The notes beneath the pieces are model-generated. The model was not told the origin of the DNA, made no database searches, and saw only the letters and a program-made list of their open reading frames with translations. Below, one piece after another: positions 8,946 through 18,094 of a stretch of 41,753 nt of DNA. This stretch comes from Phycicoccus elongatus Lp2 (GTDB lineage: Bacteria; Actinomycetota; Actinomycetes; Actinomycetales; Dermatophilaceae). The translations under genes and the position numbers were made by a program. Numbering within the stretch: position 1 is the stretch's first letter; every line of letters begins with the position of its first letter. The stretch is taken from NCBI RefSeq assembly GCF_000367525.1, contig NZ_HF570956.1:1730204-1771956 (forward strand), given 5' to 3'.

Positions 8946-10510
8946 CGACGGTCTGGGTGCCCTGCGATGCGGCGGCCCGCGCCGTCGGCGCCGACGAGGT
9001 CGCCGAGGCCTTCGCCGCCGCGGGTGCCACCGTCCGCCGCAACGGCTCGCGCGGGATGCTCTGGCTCGAACCGCTGGTCGAGGTCGAGACCGACGCCGGC
9101 CGGATCGGGTATGCCGCGGTGCGACCCCAGTACGCCGGCGACATCCTCGCCGGCAACCACGTCGACCTCGGCGTCGTCGAGGACCACCCGTGGCTGGCCG
9201 ACCAGCACCGCGTGACCTTCACCCGGGTCGGGCGCCACGAACCCACCGACCTCGCGGCATACCGCAGCGATGGGGGGTACGCGGGTCTGGAGCGGGCCCT
9301 CACCCTCGACCCCGCCGACGTCGTCGCCGAGGTCACCACCTCGGGCCTGCGTGGACGAGGCGGGGCCGGCTTCCCCACGGGCATCAAGTGGGAGACCGTC
9401 CGCAAGGCCGCGAGTGACCTCAAGTTCGTCTGCTGCAACGCCGACGAGGGCGACAGCGGCACCTTCGCAGACCGCATGCTCCTCGAGGGTGACCCCTTCA
9501 GTCTCCTCGAGGGCATGACAATCGCCGCGTATGCCGTGGGCGCGAGCGAAGGCTATGTCTACGTCCGCTCGGAGTACCCCGACGCCATCGCAACCCTGCG
9601 CCGGGCCATCGACGTGGCCCGGGCCGGCGGCTGGCTCGGGCGGCACATCGCCGGCCGCGAGGGCTTCACTTTCGACCTGCACGTGCGGGTCGGCGCCGGG
9701 GCCTACATCTGCGGCGAGGAGACCTCGATGCTCGACAGCCTCGAGGGAAAGCGCGGCGAGGTGCGCGCCAAACCCCCGATCCCCGCACTCGTCGGCCTCT
9801 TTAGCCAGCCGACCGTCGTCAACAACGTCCTGTCGCTCGCGACCGTCCCGATGATCCTCGCCGACGGCGGTGAGGCGTATGCCGCTCTCGGCACCGGCCG
9901 CTCCCGCGGCACCCAGGTCTTCCAACTGGCCGGCAACGTCAAGCAAGGCGGCATCGTCGAGGCCGACTTCGGGATCACCCTGCGCGAACTCATCGAGGGC
10001 TACGGCGGTGGCACCCGCTCCGGGCGGCCGTTGAAGGCCGCCCAGGTCGGCGGACCCCTCGGTGCCTATGTCGCCGGGGACCAACTCGACCTGCCGATGG
10101 ACTACGAGGCCTTCGCCGAGGCCGGCGCGATGATCGGCCACGGCGGCATCGTCGTCTTCGACGACACGATGGACGCGGCCGACATGGCGCGCTTCGCGAT
10201 GGAGTTCTGCGCCAAGGAGTCCTGCGGCAAGTGCACCCCGTGCCGGATCGGGTCGGTGCGTGGCGTCGAGGTCATCGACCGGATCCGGTCAGCGCCCGAC
10301 GCCGACAGCCGCCACCAGGCCTTCGTCCTGCTCGAAGACCTCTGCACGACGATGGAGAAGGGCTCGCTGTGCGCGATGGGCGGCCTGACGCCGATGCCGG
10401 TGCGCAGTGCGCTCAGGCACTTCCCGGCCGACTTCGCCCAGAACCCACCAGTCGACTCCGACAAGAACCCACCAATAGTGCACTTTTCGTCGGAGGGGAG
10501 CACCTCATGA
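8942..10510 (+). CDS. fdsB: NAD-dependent formate dehydrogenase beta subunit (NuoF-like, FMN/NAD)
   Basis: This 522-residue subunit carries the FMN and NAD+ sites and passes electrons from the Fe-S chain to NAD+. An N-terminal NuoE-like/thioredoxin-type stretch (about 1-100) precedes the NuoF fold: GRGGAGFPTG near residues 137-146 (flavin/NAD binding), CCNADEGDSGTF, GAGAYICGEET near 252, and the [4Fe-4S] ligands ESCGKCTPCR near 426 with a fourth Cys downstream in DLCTTMEKGSLC. The N-terminal addition relative to plain NuoF is normal for FdsB. It is coupled by 4-nt overlaps to fdsG and fdsA. The last 25 residues (QNPPVDSDKNPPIVHFSSEG) contain an imperfect repeat and look like a lineage-specific tail. 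Confidence 0.93.
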   Translation: MTTVWVPCDAAARAVGADEVAEAFAAAGATVRRNGSRGMLWLEPLVEVETDAGRIGYAAVRPQYAGDILAGNHVDLGVVEDHPWLADQHRVTFTRVGRHEPTDLAAYRSDGGYAGLERALTLDPADVVAEVTTSGLRGRGGAGFPTGIKWETVRKAASDLKFVCCNADEGDSGTFADRMLLEGDPFSLLEGMTIAAYAVGASEGYVYVRSEYPDAIATLRRAIDVARAGGWLGRHIAGREGFTFDLHVRVGAGAYICGEETSMLDSLEGKRGEVRAKPPIPALVGLFSQPTVVNNVLSLATVPMILADGGEAYAALGTGRSRGTQVFQLAGNVKQGGIVEADFGITLRELIEGYGGGTRSGRPLKAAQVGGPLGAYVAGDQLDLPMDYEAFAEAGAMIGHGGIVVFDDTMDAADMARFAMEFCAKESCGKCTPCRIGSVRGVEVIDRIRSAPDADSRHQAFVLLEDLCTTMEKGSLCAMGGLTPMPVRSALRHFPADFAQNPPVDSDKNPPIVHFSSEGSTS

Positions 10511-13338
10511 CGCTCATCCACGAACCGGACCTCGGCACCCCCGCGGTCGCCAACGACCACGACGTGACGCTCACCATCGACGGTCGCGCGGTCACGGTCC
10601 CGGAGGGCACCTCTGTGCTGCGCGCCGCCCGCGGGGCCGGCATCGACATCCCCAAGCTGTGCGCGAGCGACAACCTCGCGGCCTACGGGTCCTGTCGGCT
10701 GTGCCTGGTCGAGGTCGAGGGCGCCAAGGGCACCCCGGCCTCGTGCACCACCCCGTGCGCCGACGGCATGGTCGTGCGCACCGACACCGACACCGTGCAC
10801 GCCCTGCGGCACGGCGTCATGGAGCTCTACCTCTCCGACCACCCGCAGGACTGCGCCGGGTGCGCCCGAGGCAACTGCGAGATCCAGGCGCTCGCCGTGC
10901 AGACCGGTGCCGCGGAGGTCCGCTACGGCCGCGGCGGCGCGAGCCACCTCGACGACACCGCGGACACGTCCAACCCCTATTTCACCTACGACCCCAAGGC
11001 CTGCATCGTCTGCAACCGGTGCGTGCGCGCCTGCGGCGAGGTCCAGGGCACCTTCGCCCTCACCGTGCAGGGGCGCGGCTTCGACTCGCGGATCACCGCC
11101 GGCGGCACCGACTTCCTGTCCTCGGAATGCGTCTCCTGCGGCGCCTGTGTCCAGGCGTGCCCGACCGACGCGCTCACCGAGAAGTCGGTGATCCAGTTGG
11201 GGATGCCGTCGCGCACCGTCGTCACGACGTGCGCCTACTGCGGGGTCGGGTGCTCCTTCAAGGCCGAGGTGCAGGGCAGCGGCGACGACACCCGGGTCGT
11301 GCGGATGGTGCCGTGGAAGGACGGCGGCGCCAACGAGGGCCACAGCTGCGTCAAGGGCCGCTTCGCCTACGGCTACGCCTCGCACCGCGACCGCCAGCTC
11401 TCCCCCATGGCCCGTGACTCCATCGACGACGAGTGGCAGGTCGTGACGTGGGAGGAGGCCATCACCCGCGTCGCCGAGGGCTTCCTCGCCCTGCGCGAGA
11501 AGCACGGCGTGGGCTCGATCGGCGGCATCTCCTCGTCGCGGTGCACGAACGAGGAGGTCTACGTCGTCCAGAAGATGGTTCGGGCGGCGTTCGGCAACAA
11601 CAACATCGACACGTGCGCGCGGGTGTGCCACTCCCCCACCGGGTACGGGCTCAACCACGCGTTCGGCACCTCCGCCGGCACGCAGGACTTCGCCTCGGTC
11701 GAGCAGGCCGACGTCATGCTCGTCATCGGCGCCAACCCCACCGACGCGCACCCCGTCTTCGCGTCGCGGATGAAGAAGCGGCTGCGGGCCGGGGCCAAGG
11801 CCATCGTCGCTGACCCGCGGCGCATCGACCTCGTGCGCTCCCCGCACGTCGAGGCGGCGCTGCACCTGCCGGTGCGCCCGGGCACCAACGTCGCGTTCGT
11901 CAACGCGATGTGCCACGTCATCGTCACCGAGGGGCTGTGGGACGAGCCCTTCGTGCGCGAGCGCTGCGAGGACGCTGACGCCTACCTGGCCTTCATCGCG
12001 GGGCCCGAGCACTCGCCGGAGGCGACGCAGGACGTGACCGGCATCCCGGCATCCGACCTGCGTGCCGCGGCGCGGCTGTTCGCCGCCGGGCCGAACTCGG
12101 CGATCTACTACGGGCTCGGCGTCACCGAGCACAGCCAGGGCTCGACGATGGTCATGGGCATGGCCAACCTCGCGATGCTCACCGGCAACCTCGGGCGCGA
12201 GGGCGTGGGCGTGAACCCGCTGCGCGGGCAGAACAACGTCCAGGGCTCGTGCGACATGGGGTCCTTCCCCCACGAGCTGCCGGGCTACCGGCACGTGTCG
12301 AGGCCCGAGGTGCGCGAGATCTACGAGTCGCTGTGGGGGGTGACCCTCCAGGCCGAGCCGGGGCTGCGTATCCCGAACATGTTCGACTCGGCGATCGGCG
12401 GCTCGTTCAGGGGGCTCTATGTGCAGGGTGAGGACATCGCCCAGAGCGACCCCAACACCAGCCACGTCGAGGCGGCGCTGCGCGCGATGGACCTCGTCGT
12501 CGTGCACGACCTCTTCCTCAACGAGACCGCGCGCTTCGCGCATGTCTTCCTGCCGGGGGCCTCGTTCCTGGAGAAGGACGGCACCTTCACCAACGCCGAA
12601 CGCCGGATCAACCGGGTGCGGCCGGTCATGCCGAGCCGGGTCGGCAAGGACGAGTGGCAGGTCGTCTGCGAGATCGCGACGGCGATGGGCTACCCGATGT
12701 CGTACGCCGAGGCGTCGCACATCATGGACGAGATCGCCGCGACGACCCCGACGTTCGCCGGGGTCTCGTTCGCGCGCCTCGACGCCGAGGGCTCGATGCA
12801 GTGGCCGGTCACGCAGGCCGCCCCGCACGGCACGCCGACGATGCACGTCGGGTCGTTCGTGCGCGGCCTCGGGCAGCTCACCGAGACCGTGTACGTGCCG
12901 ACGACCGAGCGGGCCAACCGGCGATTCCCCCTCGTGCTCACGACCGGGCGCATCCTGTCGCAGTACAACGTCGGTGCGCAGACCCGGCGCACGCCGAACT
13001 CGACGTGGCACCCCGAGGACGTCCTCGAGATCCACCCCTCGGATGCCGAGCTGCGGGGGGTGACGTCGGGTGACGTCGTCGAGCTGTCCTCGCGCGTCGG
13101 CACCACGCGCCTGACGGCGCTCGTTTCGGACCGGATGCCGGCCGGCGTCGTCTACACGACGTTCCACCACCCGGTGACCGGCGCCAACGTCGTGACGACC
13201 GAGAACTCCGACTGGGCGACGAACTGCCCCGAGTACAAGGTGACGGCCGTGCAGGTCGAGGTCGTCACCCAGGCGGCCCGGGCCAATGCCGGCGCGGGCG
13301 CCGATGTCCCGGCGGATGCCGTCGCGGGTCGCCCGTGA
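10507..13338 (+). CDS. fdsA: NAD-dependent formate dehydrogenase catalytic alpha subunit (Mo/W-bis-MGD, cysteine type)
   Basis: The 943-residue catalytic subunit oxidises formate to CO2. Domain order: an N-terminal [2Fe-2S] ferredoxin domain (ligands from about residue 52), a NuoG-type Fe-S segment with HPQDCAGCARGNCEIQ, two [4Fe-4S] clusters (CIVCNRCVRAC near 165, CVSCGACVQACP near 209), then the molybdopterin oxidoreductase domain starting with CAYCGVGC near 242. The catalytic residue is Cys374 (TGC codon at 11626) in CARVCHSP, followed by the conserved His, so this is a cysteine and not a selenocysteine enzyme. A molydopterin dinucleotide-binding domain closes the protein. ATGA overlap with fdsB and GTGA overlap with fdsD. 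No fdhD sulfurtransferase gene is in the window. Confidence 0.95.
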   Translation: MTLIHEPDLGTPAVANDHDVTLTIDGRAVTVPEGTSVLRAARGAGIDIPKLCASDNLAAYGSCRLCLVEVEGAKGTPASCTTPCADGMVVRTDTDTVHALRHGVMELYLSDHPQDCAGCARGNCEIQALAVQTGAAEVRYGRGGASHLDDTADTSNPYFTYDPKACIVCNRCVRACGEVQGTFALTVQGRGFDSRITAGGTDFLSSECVSCGACVQACPTDALTEKSVIQLGMPSRTVVTTCAYCGVGCSFKAEVQGSGDDTRVVRMVPWKDGGANEGHSCVKGRFAYGYASHRDRQLSPMARDSIDDEWQVVTWEEAITRVAEGFLALREKHGVGSIGGISSSRCTNEEVYVVQKMVRAAFGNNNIDTCARVCHSPTGYGLNHAFGTSAGTQDFASVEQADVMLVIGANPTDAHPVFASRMKKRLRAGAKAIVADPRRIDLVRSPHVEAALHLPVRPGTNVAFVNAMCHVIVTEGLWDEPFVRERCEDADAYLAFIAGPEHSPEATQDVTGIPASDLRAAARLFAAGPNSAIYYGLGVTEHSQGSTMVMGMANLAMLTGNLGREGVGVNPLRGQNNVQGSCDMGSFPHELPGYRHVSRPEVREIYESLWGVTLQAEPGLRIPNMFDSAIGGSFRGLYVQGEDIAQSDPNTSHVEAALRAMDLVVVHDLFLNETARFAHVFLPGASFLEKDGTFTNAERRINRVRPVMPSRVGKDEWQVVCEIATAMGYPMSYAEASHIMDEIAATTPTFAGVSFARLDAEGSMQWPVTQAAPHGTPTMHVGSFVRGLGQLTETVYVPTTERANRRFPLVLTTGRILSQYNVGAQTRRTPNSTWHPEDVLEIHPSDAELRGVTSGDVVELSSRVGTTRLTALVSDRMPAGVVYTTFHHPVTGANVVTTENSDWATNCPEYKVTAVQVEVVTQAARANAGAGADVPADAVAGRP

Positions 13339-13592
13339 GCACCGCCGAGCCCGCCGTCGTGCGGATGGGGCACGACCTCGTCCGCCACCTCGAGCACCTG
13401 CCCGGTGACCAGGCGGCGATGGAGATCGCGACCCACATCAAGAAGTTCTGGGAGCCGCGCATGCGTCACGAACTCCTCGCCCGCATCCGCTGGGGTGATA
13501 CGACGCTGCACCCGCTGCTCGTGGCAGCCGCGGGCGACCTCGTCGACGGTGAGGTCGACCGGGGAGAGATCAAGGAGCCCTCCGGCGGCTGA
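13335..13592 (+). CDS. fdsD: Formate dehydrogenase delta subunit
   Basis: A small 85-residue protein typical of the FdsD family: the VRMGHDLVRHLEHLPGDQAA helix is followed by HIKKFWEPRMRHELL, the recognisable FW-P-MR segment. FdsD is encoded last in fdsGBA(C)D operons; its role is thought to be in assembly or stability of the complex. The GTG start overlaps the fdsA stop (GTGA). No fdsC/fdhD maturation gene follows; the next gene is convergent and starts a different region. The 38 bp between the two stops hold no convincing terminator. Confidence 0.88.
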   Translation: MSTAEPAVVRMGHDLVRHLEHLPGDQAAMEIATHIKKFWEPRMRHELLARIRWGDTTLHPLLVAAAGDLVDGEVDRGEIKEPSGG

Positions 13593-13630
13593 GGGGCATC
13601 GCATCCCGGCGCGTCACCCTTGGCGCGACG

Positions 13631-14563
13631 TCAGTCCCAGATCAGGTCGGGGAACATCTTCTCGGTTCTCCGGATCAGCTGAAGGTACTGCCAGGAGGCT
13701 GACTCCCGTGAGACCGCGATCTCCTTGCGGAACGGGGAGGACTGCCACGTGAGCTTGCAGAAGTCGCGGCCGTTCTCGGTCGGTTGCCCCGCGTCGTGGA
13801 AGTACGGCTTGGCATCCCAGTCAGCGGCAGGTGCGTTCGCCCAGGAGAAGTCCATGAGGGGTGTCGCGCGAGGTGTGAAGCCGGCCTTGATGGTCGCGAA
13901 CTGCTGCATGTACATCTCCGCGCACCAGGCCTGGACGGGGTACTGATGGTCCGCTGGGTGGTACAGCGCCGCGGTGTCGCGCATGTGGTGATAGGCGAGG
14001 ACCGACGTGCGTTCGACATCGAACCAGAAGTCGGCGCCTGCACCTTTGACGAAGTACTGCGCTCCGATCGAGTTCTCGTCATGGGCCAGGACGTCGTCGG
14101 CGACGACGCCGGCGATCCCGCACAGGTCGAGGAACAGCTGATCGCCCTTGTCGCGGAGGTACTGCACCCCCGTGTAGCTGCGGGTGTTCGAGCCGTACCA
14201 CGTGTCGTCACCCGCCAGGAAGGGGGCGAAGTCCATGGGTCGGGTGAACACGCAGTCGGGGTCGAGGTAGTTGTAGACGCTCGAGCTCTCGCCGGGGAAC
14301 TGCTCGAAGAACTTCCCCGTCAGCCACGGCTTCATCGACGCCGAGTAGGAGGTCTCGGTCCGCGTGTCCGGGTACAGGTGCAGGGAGGCCCGGATCTCGT
14401 CGGACTCCCAGAAGCGCAGGAGGAGGTCGGAGGGTCGCTCGTTGAAGTACACGATCGGGTAGTGCGCGTCCTCCTCGTACCCCAGCTCCCGGAAGCTCGC
14501 CATCTGGACGAGCGCCTGCCACAGGTAGTACGGGCTGTCAGGGACAGGAACGATGAACTTCAC
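13631..14563 (-). CDS. Putative glycosyltransferase (GT-A-like)
   Basis: A 310-residue soluble protein starting VKFIVPVPDSPYYLWQALVQ. The strand-helix opening, the DPDCVF segment near residue 100 (a DxD-like metal/nucleotide-sugar site), and a His-rich middle (AYHHMRD) suggest a GT-A-fold glycosyltransferase, though no named family is recognised. The GTG at 14563 is chosen because the fold begins there and AGGAGG lies 12 nt upstream; an upstream in-frame extension is low-complexity. It lies downstream of the Tat-exported protein gene on the same strand, separated by a hairpin, so it could modify that protein or the island's polysaccharide. Confidence 0.6.
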   Translation of the reverse strand: MKFIVPVPDSPYYLWQALVQMASFRELGYEEDAHYPIVYFNERPSDLLLRFWESDEIRASLHLYPDTRTETSYSASMKPWLTGKFFEQFPGESSSVYNYLDPDCVFTRPMDFAPFLAGDDTWYGSNTRSYTGVQYLRDKGDQLFLDLCGIAGVVADDVLAHDENSIGAQYFVKGAGADFWFDVERTSVLAYHHMRDTAALYHPADHQYPVQAWCAEMYMQQFATIKAGFTPRATPLMDFSWANAPAADWDAKPYFHDAGQPTENGRDFCKLTWQSSPFRKEIAVSRESASWQYLQLIRRTEKMFPDLIWD

Positions 14564-14606
14564 GGCATCGCTGCCCCTCCTGCTGCCCTTGGCTGACTCG
14601 AACACG

Positions 14607-14643
14607 GTCACGGACCCCGCACCATCGGCGCGAGGTCCGTGAC
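14607..14643 (-). terminator. Hairpin between surface-protein gene and glycosyltransferase
   Basis: A perfect 10-bp stem (14607-14616 with 14634-14643) closes a 17-nt loop, 21 bp after the surface-protein stop on the minus strand. No U-tract follows. It could be a terminator or an attenuating hairpin ahead of the glycosyltransferase gene. Confidence 0.45.
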
Positions 14644-14663
14644 GGTCACCCGTCCACCCGCCG

Positions 14664-15834
14664 CTACTGGTCGGTGGGCGGCGGCGGCGGCGAGGCGTCA
14701 GTCTCGGGGATGCCCGACTCGGGAGTCTCGGGCGGCGTCGACGTCCCGGTCTCAGCCTCGGACTGGGCGGTGAGGGGTTCTGGCGTGCCCGCCTCCGACT
14801 CGGCGGCGGCACGCGCTCCGACGCACGTGTTGTTGTTGGTGGAAACCCGGATTCGGCTCGTATTGGTACCGCCGTCGGTCGTGAACGAAATCCAGAGCTG
14901 TCCTCCGCTTCCAGTGGAGGTCATGTCGATGTTGGTCACTGCGTTACTGAGCGCCTGATTACCTGACCACACCGACGTGCCTTCGTTGGGGAAGTTCGTG
15001 TCATTGTTGCGCTGGATGTTCGTGACCCTGAAGCTGGACGCCGGAATGCCGCAGGAGTTCAGCACGGAGATCCCGAGTCGGTAGCGATCGTTGCCGGTGG
15101 TGTCGAACCGGCATACGGTCGCCTGGATCATCGGCACGCAGGGGTTGATCTCTGCCAAACCACCCAACGGAGTCCAGGGCCCGTTCGAAGTCGCTCCGCA
15201 CTCGACCCTGAGATAGGCCATGGGCCCGCTCGCGGAGCACGGGAGGCTCCCGTTCGGGAAGATAAGCGTGTGGAGTGAGTCGTCCGCGGTTCCGGGAGCG
15301 GTGATGGTCCCGACTGAGGCGGTGCCCGAGTCCGTCTGGAAACTGTTAGAAGCGCCGCCAACTCGACGCACGTTGTCACCCTGGGCGGGAAACGCCGCCG
15401 TTGCCCCGGCAGCAAGAACCTTCTGCACGAACAGCCGAGGGCTGTTGCTCGTGTTGCTCTGCGGATTTTGGGCGGTGGTGTTGTTGCTGATCCACAGGCG
15501 AGTCCGCTTCGGGTTGTCGAAGAAGGTGAGCCGCAGGTAGTTGCAGTCGCAGGCAGTGCCGCTCTTCAAAGCCGCGGTGATCCGGAAGATGAAGTCCCAG
15601 TGCGAGCTGGCGCTGTTGCAGCCACTCAGGCTGACGCTCACGGGATACGTGCCACCGGTCGTCCCGATCGCCGCGACGCAGGGGGGGGAGGGTGGTGGTC
15701 GTGGTCGTGATCCCCGACGCTGCGTGCGCTGGCGCGGCCCCGGCCACGGCGATCGTGGGCACAGCCCACGCCGCGCCCTTGGCAAGCGTCCTTCGACCGA
15801 CTGCCCCTGTCTGGCCGGTGTTCGAGCCGCTCAT
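14664..15834 (-). pseudogene. Tat-exported surface protein, interrupted by a frameshift at a G8/C8 tract
   Basis: The 5' part starting at 15834 encodes a twin-arginine signal peptide (GRRTLAKGAAWAVPTIAVAG then APAHAAS) and a Thr run. At the homopolymer 15681-15688 (eight C on the coding strand) the frame leaves the protein-like sequence; the continuation, from CVAAIGTTGGTYPVSVSLSG to the stop at 14664, lies in another frame. Removing one C joins the two into a 389-residue protein: signal peptide, a secreted Asn/Ser/Thr-rich beta-type domain with paired Cys (CNSASS, CDCNYL, CVPMIQATVC), and an acidic Pro/Glu/Ser/Thr tail ending PPPPPTDQ. No sortase or membrane anchor is visible. The break may be phase variation, decay or a sequencing error. 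Confidence 0.7.
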
Positions 15835-15963
15835 CTAGACCCCATTCCATTCTCTACGCACGGTATGCATTCGGTAAACCGACGATACGGTAGCACGTGG
15901 CGGCGCCGCCGTACGACGCTTTCCGAGAAGGCCGTGGGGACGGAAGAGGACGCACAGGCCAGG

Positions 15964-16638
15964 TCAGCCAGATCGTGGGCTGCTGCGCCCAGGCTTCCGC
16001 CCGAATCCGAGGCGTAACCCGCGCCCCAACAGCCTCGGCTGTCCCGGCGCGGACGCCTCGATGGCCTCCGCCTCCAGACCGACGAGGGCGGGGACGATAC
16101 GCACCAGTGCCCTGTCGATCTCGTCGGCAGCCCTGCGCGCCACTGCCGCGCCACGGCCATGCGGGTCAGCCACGTCCCACGTCATCGAGTCCGGAGCGGC
16201 GGCCAGCTGGAGCTCGTGGATGAGCCGATAACCGGTCGCACCCCCCGGGGTTCGGTCGACGGCATCGACGAGCTGGTGCAGGCCGAACAGCTTGTGTCCC
16301 CAACCCGGATGCGACTCGAGGATCCGCATTCGCTGGGCGAACTCGAACGTGACGACGACGTCCGCCAGGGCGAGCATCTCGCTGGTCAGGGAGCGGCTGA
16401 CGTGGCCGGTCGGATCGCCGCCGCGCAGCCGAAGCTGCGCCGCCATCGGCGCATCCATGTCCCGCCCGGGATACCCGGGGATGCCGGCACTCTCCACGGT
16501 GACCGACTCCCCAGCCGCGCCCAGCTCGCGCAGCAGGTGTGCCGCCCTCCGCTCGGCGTACGGCGATCGCGAGATGTTGGCGGTGCACACGAAGAGGAGG
16601 CGCAGCGGAGTCGGCGAGGTCCCACGCGTAGCGGTCAC
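15964..16638 (-). CDS. Low-molecular-weight protein-tyrosine phosphatase (Wzb-like)
   Basis: The product (224 residues from this start) has the LMW-PTP active-site loop VCTANISRSP (Cys-x5-Arg-Ser) close to its N-terminus, and a second conserved region DVADPHGRG, where the Asp-Pro pair supplies the general acid. In polysaccharide clusters such enzymes (Wzb type) dephosphorylate the BY-kinase; a candidate partner is encoded at 28284-29879. The C-terminus is longer than the usual 150-residue enzyme, with a basic Gly/Arg tail. Start choice is uncertain: GTG at 16638 or GTG at 16665, neither with a Shine-Dalgarno sequence. It is divergent from the HprK-like gene. Confidence 0.85.
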   Translation of the reverse strand: MTATRGTSPTPLRLLFVCTANISRSPYAERRAAHLLRELGAAGESVTVESAGIPGYPGRDMDAPMAAQLRLRGGDPTGHVSRSLTSEMLALADVVVTFEFAQRMRILESHPGWGHKLFGLHQLVDAVDRTPGGATGYRLIHELQLAAAPDSMTWDVADPHGRGAAVARRAADEIDRALVRIVPALVGLEAEAIEASAPGQPRLLGRGLRLGFGRKPGRSSPRSG

Positions 16639-16697
16639 GGGCAACAGGCTAAACGCGTGAGCCACCGGCGAACCCGGCCCGGGCCGGAATCTTCGAT

Positions 16698-17537
16698 ATG
16701 TTGACCATCAGCACCATGCCCATCCGGACCCGGACCCCATCCACGCGGGAGACCTCGAACCTCGTGAGCCACATCCTGCGGCTGCGCGCACTCGGCAGGC
16801 ACCTCGAGGTGAGGTGCATCGGGGATTCCGCCGACGTCCTCGCATCCGCCATGACGGCATCGTGGTCTCGCTGCCTCTCCAACGGCGGCGGCGACTGCGG
16901 ACCATCGGACGCCCTGCACCTCGACGCGCACCTCGACGACCCGGGTCGCCTCGCGCACCAGCTCATGCGCACGACTCAAGAGATCACTCGCACGCTCATC
17001 GCCGGACAGGCCGGACGGCTGCTGATGCTGCACGCAGGTGCGGTCAGCCACCCGGAGACCGGGGCCAGCCTCGTCTACGTGGCTCCGGGCGGCACCGGCA
17101 AGACCACGCTGAGCCGGCTGCTCGGACAGCGGTTCGGCTACCTCACCGACGAGACGGTGGGCATCGCCGACGACGGCGCCATCCACCCGTACCCCAAACC
17201 ACTGTCGGTGCGACGGCCGGACGCTCCGCACCTCAAGGACGAGCTGTCCCCCGACGGCCTCGGCCTCCTGCCCGCCCCCATCGCGCCCCAGGTTGCACGG
17301 ATCATCGTCCTGGACCGGGACCCCGAGCTGGGGACGTCGGTCGAGACGGAGGAGCTCTCCGTCATGGACGCGCTCTTCGCCGTGGTGGAGCAGACGTCCT
17401 CCCTGTCGTGGCTCGACCGGCCGTTACACCGTCTCGCTGACCTCCTCGAGGCGTCTGGGCCGGTGCTGCGCGTCCGGTACGCCGAGGCGTCGGAGATCGA
17501 GGATTACCTCAGTGCGCTCCTGGCAGGTCGATCATGA
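16698..17537 (+). CDS. HprK-like (HPr kinase-related) P-loop kinase
   Basis: A 279-residue protein whose core follows the HPr kinase pattern: LMLHAGAV, then a P-loop PGGTGKTT at residues 130-137, then YLTDETVGI, whose acidic residues occupy the place of the catalytic Asp in HprK. HPr itself is not its obvious target; HprK-related kinases are found with a PqqD-like partner and a nucleotidyltransferase in polysaccharide clusters, in systems of unknown function. Here the PqqD-like gene overlaps its 3' end (ATGA), and a nucleotidyltransferase lies 0.5 kb away. No Shine-Dalgarno sequence precedes the ATG at 16698; M7 (16716) is an alternative start. Confidence 0.75.
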   Translation: MLTISTMPIRTRTPSTRETSNLVSHILRLRALGRHLEVRCIGDSADVLASAMTASWSRCLSNGGGDCGPSDALHLDAHLDDPGRLAHQLMRTTQEITRTLIAGQAGRLLMLHAGAVSHPETGASLVYVAPGGTGKTTLSRLLGQRFGYLTDETVGIADDGAIHPYPKPLSVRRPDAPHLKDELSPDGLGLLPAPIAPQVARIIVLDRDPELGTSVETEELSVMDALFAVVEQTSSLSWLDRPLHRLADLLEASGPVLRVRYAEASEIEDYLSALLAGRS

Positions 17538-17794
17538 GGGTGCAACGGGTTCCGGCCGACGACCTGCTCGTGCGCGACGGGGAGACCGCGTTGCTCGTGG
17601 ACGGGATGGCCGTGCGGCTCAGTGAGCTGAGCGCGGCGATCTACGACCTCACCGAGGAGATGGTCGAGGTCGAACGGCTGGCGCGTGAGCTGGAGGCGCA
17701 TTTCGGCGCGCCCGAGGGGTCGACGTCCATGGACGCCACCGGCCACGCCGTGACGGAGCTGCTCCGGCACGGCGTGCTGAGGAGCGATCCATAG
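17534..17794 (+). CDS. PqqD-like small protein (first copy)
   Basis: An 86-residue protein with the PqqD-like pattern: two N-terminal strands (VPADDLLVRDGETALLVDG), then a helix with LSELSAAIYDLTEE, and a C-terminal winged-helix part ending VTELLRHGVL. PqqD-like folds present peptides or partner proteins to modifying enzymes. The start overlaps the HprK-like stop, so the two products are probably made in equal amounts and act together. It is convergent with a second PqqD-like gene 12 bp away. No small precursor-peptide gene was found beside it. Confidence 0.7.
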   Translation: MRVQRVPADDLLVRDGETALLVDGMAVRLSELSAAIYDLTEEMVEVERLARELEAHFGAPEGSTSMDATGHAVTELLRHGVLRSDP

Positions 17795-17823
17795 CCGTTG
17801 GCGACGTCATGGGACCGACGGCT
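17793..17823. terminator. Possible bidirectional terminator between two PqqD-like genes
   Basis: A 9-bp stem with one G-U wobble (17793-17801 with 17815-17823) overlaps the end of the first PqqD-like gene and the stop of the convergent second one. It is the only structure in the 12-bp gap; no U-tract is visible. Confidence 0.35.
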
Positions 17824-18094
17824 CCTCCTCCAGCAGGCCCCGACCCACGAGATCGGCGAGGAATACCTCGACGTCCGCGGCCACCTCGTGCTTGGCCCGT
17901 CCGACGAGGTGGGCGACGGCATCCGCCACGTCCGGCTCCCCCTCCACGGCAGACAGCCAGATCCAGGCCGCCGAGTTCTGCAGCACCTGGGGAAGGCCGT
18001 CCGGGACGTGCATCAGGAACACGACGCCTGGCGGATCTGGCTCGCCGTCCGGCACGACGAACGCCACGCCCTTCGGGATGCGGTACACCGTCAT
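17807..18094 (-). CDS. PqqD-like small protein (second copy)
   Basis: This 95-residue protein has the same general plan as the gene it converges on, though the two sequences are clearly different: MTVYRIPKGVAFVV, a strand pair, LQNSAAWIWLSAVEGEPD (the 'L-sG-iW' segment typical of PqqD-like proteins) and a C-terminal FLADLVGRGLLEEE. The ATG overlaps the stop of the nucleotidyltransferase gene upstream (ATGA), so each PqqD-like protein is paired with a different enzyme: one with the kinase, one with the nucleotidyltransferase. That pairing suggests two adaptor-enzyme couples in one system (inference). Confidence 0.65.
   Translation of the reverse strand: MTVYRIPKGVAFVVPDGEPDPPGVVFLMHVPDGLPQVLQNSAAWIWLSAVEGEPDVADAVAHLVGRAKHEVAADVEVFLADLVGRGLLEEEPSVP

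Noticed and set aside
11611-11631. Selenocysteine formate dehydrogenase
   Set aside because: The catalytic codon is TGC, not TGA, and the frame is open without recoding.
10102-13170. A 1,022-codon open frame on the minus strand opposite fdsA, and similar long frames opposite pnp (4155-6740) and fdsB (8690-10141)
   Set aside because: They are antisense shadows produced by high GC at third positions; composition is Arg/Gly/His-rich low complexity, and the opposite strand encodes well-known families.
15841-15900. An operator (TCGGT-AA-ACCGA) upstream of the surface-protein gene
   Set aside because: The arms are only 5 bp and match no regulator site that I can name, so it was not listed as a feature.
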